Source of the DNA: DAOOVD01 sp035369845
GTDB taxonomy: Bacteria > Bacillota > Desulfotomaculia > Desulfotomaculales > Pelotomaculaceae
Direction of reading: 5' to 3'
NCBI GenBank assembly: GCA_035369845.1
Contig: DAOOVD010000027.1
Coordinates: 1-36,232 of the forward strand
DNA length: 36,232 nucleotides
Of the stretch, positions 34,852 to 36,232 are shown in pieces (position 1 is the stretch's first letter; each line of letters starts with the position of its first letter). A model generated the notes under the pieces. The model had not been told where the DNA came from, ran no database searches, and saw nothing but the letters and a program-made list of their open reading frames with translations. The translations under genes and the position numbers were made by a program.

Positions 34852-34873
34852 CTGCGTTGCCACTAATATTACA

Positions 34874-34903
34874 TTTATAGCATGATATGGCATGAGGAGT
34901 AAA
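34874..34903 (-). promoter_or_regulatory. Probable promoter of the minus-strand polysaccharide operon
   Basis: Read on the minus strand, TTTACT (34903-34898, four of six matches to TTGACA) is followed after 18 bases by TATAAA (34879-34874), with a TG extension just before it. The ATG at 34851 lies about 16 bases below the expected transcript start. There is no strong ribosome-binding site in that short leader. Confidence 0.42.
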
Positions 34904-34999
34904 AAGGTTACTGAAGCGGCGCACTTTCTTGCAGCGGCGGGCGCTTGAAACCGGATTTGCAAAACAGCAAATTGAATAATTCCCGCCCCGGCGCGCCAA

Positions 35000-35026
35000 A
35001 ATAAAAAAACCGTTCGTGTTGAACGG
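35000..35026 (-). terminator. Rho-independent terminator (minus strand)
   Basis: On the minus strand CCGTTC (35026-35021) pairs with GAACGG (35015-35010) across a 5-base loop and is followed at once by seven Ts, then ATT. It would stop minus-strand transcripts arriving from the penicillin-binding protein side and insulate the polysaccharide operon, whose promoter lies about 100 bases further on. Confidence 0.75.
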
Positions 35027-35055
35027 GTAGATTAAAAAAGAGGGGGTAGATTGAC

Positions 35056-35292
35056 ATGCGTGACGATGATGTCGTCATTTACACCACACCCACCTGACCG
35101 CATTGCAGTCGTGTGAAAGAGTATCTTTCGCAAAAGGGTATCAGTTACAGGGAAAAAAATGTTGCGGAAGACACCGGGGCCAGGGAGGAAATGGTCGGGA
35201 AAACCGGGCGCATGGCCGTGCCCACCGTTACTGCGGGGAGCCGGTTTGTGGTCGGTTTCGACCGGAAAGAACTCGACAGGCTGCTGTCGTAA
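35056..35292 (+). CDS. Glutaredoxin-like selenoprotein (UxxC active site, in-frame TGA)
   Basis: From ATG 35056, 8 bases after GAGGGGG, the frame reads MRDDDVVIYTTPT, then TGA (35095-35097), then PHCSRVKEYLSQKGI, and ends at TAA 35290-35292. Reading TGA as selenocysteine gives a 78-residue glutaredoxin with Sec14-Pro-His-Cys17, exactly where CPxC is expected. The rest of the fold is intact, including the cis-Pro segment MAVPTV and the VVGFDRKELDRLL ending. A hairpin suited to a bacterial SECIS follows. Glutaredoxin selenoproteins are known in anaerobic Clostridia. It should reduce disulfides or glutathione/thiol adducts in the cytoplasm. It lies outside the glycan operons, convergent with the PBP gene (18 bases apart). 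A pseudogene is the alternative, but no other lesion is seen. Confidence 0.87.
35098..35132 (+). promoter_or_regulatory. Bacterial SECIS-like element
   Basis: Directly after the TGA come 14 bases, then a stem of TGTGAAAG (35112-35119) and CTTTCGCA (35125-35132) with one G-U pair, closed by the loop AGTAT (35120-35124). The loop begins 22 bases after the TGA and has G at its second position. Both agree with the known bSECIS consensus (loop 16-37 bases after the codon, G among the first two loop bases). Confidence 0.75.
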
Positions 35293-35310
35293 GAGATCCC
35301 GCGGGTGAGA

Positions 35311-36232
35311 TTACATGCCCAGTATTTTTTTCATAACGTCTCTGAACACCGGGGCTGCGGATTCGGCGCCGCTCCCGCCGTCTTCGACAAAGACGGTGAC
35401 TATGTACCGGGGGTTTTCTCTGGGCGCATAGCCGGCGAACCAGGCATGTATCTTGCCTTTTTCTCCGGAGACTTGAGCCGTGCCGGTTTTCCCGGCGCTG
35501 CCGAAAACGGGCAGCGAAGCCTCCCTTGCGGTTCCCGCGTCAACCGCGTGTTCCAGAAGCCGGCGAATCCGCACGGCGGTAGCTGGGGAAACCGCTTTTC
35601 TTCCCTGTTCCGGAGCGAACGTCTTTTCCACTTTTCCGTCGTTAGTGCGGATTTCCTTCACCAGGCGTGGCTGCCTGTAAAGACCGTCCGACAATACCGC
35701 ATTGATTGCCGATGCCACCTGAACCGGGCTCACCAGAACGGGTCCCTGTCCGATACTGCTGTTGACCAGGCTGTCGGGTTCTCCGATCCTGCCCGGGTTC
35801 TGCCGCTGGTCGTAAGGCAGCGGGTAACCGGTTATAGCCTGGTTGCTGAAACCGAGTTTTTCCGCATACTCAATTACTTTCCCGGCTCCCAGTTCAAGAC
35901 CGAGACGGGCGAAAGCCGGGTTGCAGGAAAAAGCGAAAGCGTCGGCAAATTTGATTTCGCCGTGGCCGGGGCTGCTCCAGCAGCGGACCAGACTCTCCTT
36001 TTCGCCCCGGCAGAGGAACCGTTTTTCAAAACTTGCAACACCTTCCTCCAGGGCGGCCGCAGCCAGAACCAGCTTGAAAACCGATCCCGGCTGGTACAGC
36101 GAAATACACCGGTTCAGAAAGGCGTCAGTGCCCGACTCGATGGCGCGGCCCGGGCAAGAAGGGTCGAACGACGGCCGGCTGGCCATGGCGAGGATGTCTC
36201 CCGTCCCGGCTTCCATCACCACAACCGCACCT
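35311..36232 (-). CDS. Class B penicillin-binding protein, C-terminal part (5' partial)
   Basis: The frame is open to the right edge, so the N-terminus is missing; about 306 residues are visible. The transpeptidase motifs are complete: QPGSVFKLV (the SxxK serine), FSCNPAF (SxN) and SAGKTGTAQ (KTG). GAVVVMEAGTGDILAMAS at the visible start and SIGQGPVLVSPVQVA are typical of PBP2/FtsI/SpoVD-type enzymes. It cross-links peptidoglycan outside the membrane. It is transcribed toward the glutaredoxin gene and away from the polysaccharide operon promoter; the terminator at 35000-35026 would stop its transcript. Whether it serves elongation, division or sporulation cannot be told. Confidence 0.9.
   Translation of the reverse strand, partial: GAVVVMEAGTGDILAMASRPSFDPSCPGRAIESGTDAFLNRCISLYQPGSVFKLVLAAAALEEGVASFEKRFLCRGEKESLVRCWSSPGHGEIKFADAFAFSCNPAFARLGLELGAGKVIEYAEKLGFSNQAITGYPLPYDQRQNPGRIGEPDSLVNSSIGQGPVLVSPVQVASAINAVLSDGLYRQPRLVKEIRTNDGKVEKTFAPEQGRKAVSPATAVRIRRLLEHAVDAGTAREASLPVFGSAGKTGTAQVSGEKGKIHAWFAGYAPRENPRYIVTVFVEDGGSGAESAAPVFRDVMKKILGM

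Noticed and set aside
35095..35097. TGA as an ordinary stop making the glutaredoxin a pseudogene
   Set aside because: The only lesion falls exactly on the active-site Cys codon and is followed by a well-placed SECIS-like hairpin; recoding explains this better than decay.
35103..35336. Open frame on the plus strand overlapping the glutaredoxin gene in another frame (starts MQSCERVSF)
   Set aside because: It matches no family and has no ribosome-binding site, while the frame through the TGA encodes a full glutaredoxin fold.

Overview
The window reads as an envelope-polysaccharide (or S-layer glycan) biosynthesis locus from an anaerobic, Gram-positive-type Firmicute, probably a Clostridia/Peptococcaceae-like (Desulfotomaculum-Pelotomaculum-like) bacterium. 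That placement is inference. It rests on two Amj-family membrane proteins (known from Firmicutes), a GDP-heptose gene set of the type known from Gram-positive S-layer glycans, a probable selenocysteine-containing glutaredoxin, strong GGAGG-type ribosome-binding sites, frequent GTG/TTG starts and a moderately GC-rich sequence. No rRNA, tRNA, CRISPR array, transposase or phage gene was seen.

Left arm, + strand, 1-17972. A membrane glycosyltransferase of the YfhO type (cut by the left edge) is followed by a methyltransferase/DPM1-like glycosyltransferase fusion, a second methyltransferase and an LPG-synthase-TM (UPF0104) membrane protein. The last three overlap by a few bases. Then come sugar-nucleotide genes: an extended SDR epimerase, a UDP-glucose-dehydrogenase homologue whose catalytic Cys position is Thr, a classical SDR and a Gfo/Idh/MocA oxidoreductase. 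Next is a complete set for GDP-D-glycero-alpha-D-manno-heptose (hddA, hddC, gmhA, gmhB) with a transaldolase that could supply sedoheptulose 7-phosphate. The arm ends with a lipoprotein of two Cys-less rhodanese domains and an O-acetylation pair (MBOAT plus AlgX/AlgJ-like SGNH protein). The 294-bp and 385-bp gene-free gaps before gmhB and before the MBOAT gene share a degenerate non-coding repeat.

Middle, 18049-20052. A minus-strand amj-like gene lies divergent from a plus-strand GT2 glycosyltransferase.

Right arm, minus strand, 34851 down to 20057. This is one long, tightly packed gene series. Read in transcription order it holds a CapD/WbpM-like dehydratase without its usual membrane domain, a UDP-HexNAc 6-dehydrogenase, a Wzy/GT-C-like membrane protein, a polysaccharide deacetylase, rmlA-rmlC-rmlD-rmlB (dTDP-L-rhamnose), a GT4 enzyme, a CatB-type acetyltransferase, a second amj-like gene, another GT4, an epimerase, an FkbM methyltransferase and the C-terminal remnant of a type-11 methyltransferase. 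A plausible promoter lies just upstream of 34851, and a clear minus-strand terminator lies at 35000-35026.

Right edge. A short plus-strand gene (35056-35292) encodes a glutaredoxin whose first active-site position is an in-frame TGA followed by a good bacterial SECIS-like hairpin. Beyond it is the C-terminal part of a class B penicillin-binding protein on the minus strand, running off the window.

Together the genes would make and decorate a glycan containing D,D-heptose, L-rhamnose and probably uronic/HexNAc-derived sugars, with O-acetyl and methyl groups. No Wzx-type flippase, ABC exporter, priming glycosyltransferase or Wzz was seen. That makes the two Amj paralogues the most interesting candidates for moving the lipid-linked glycan.
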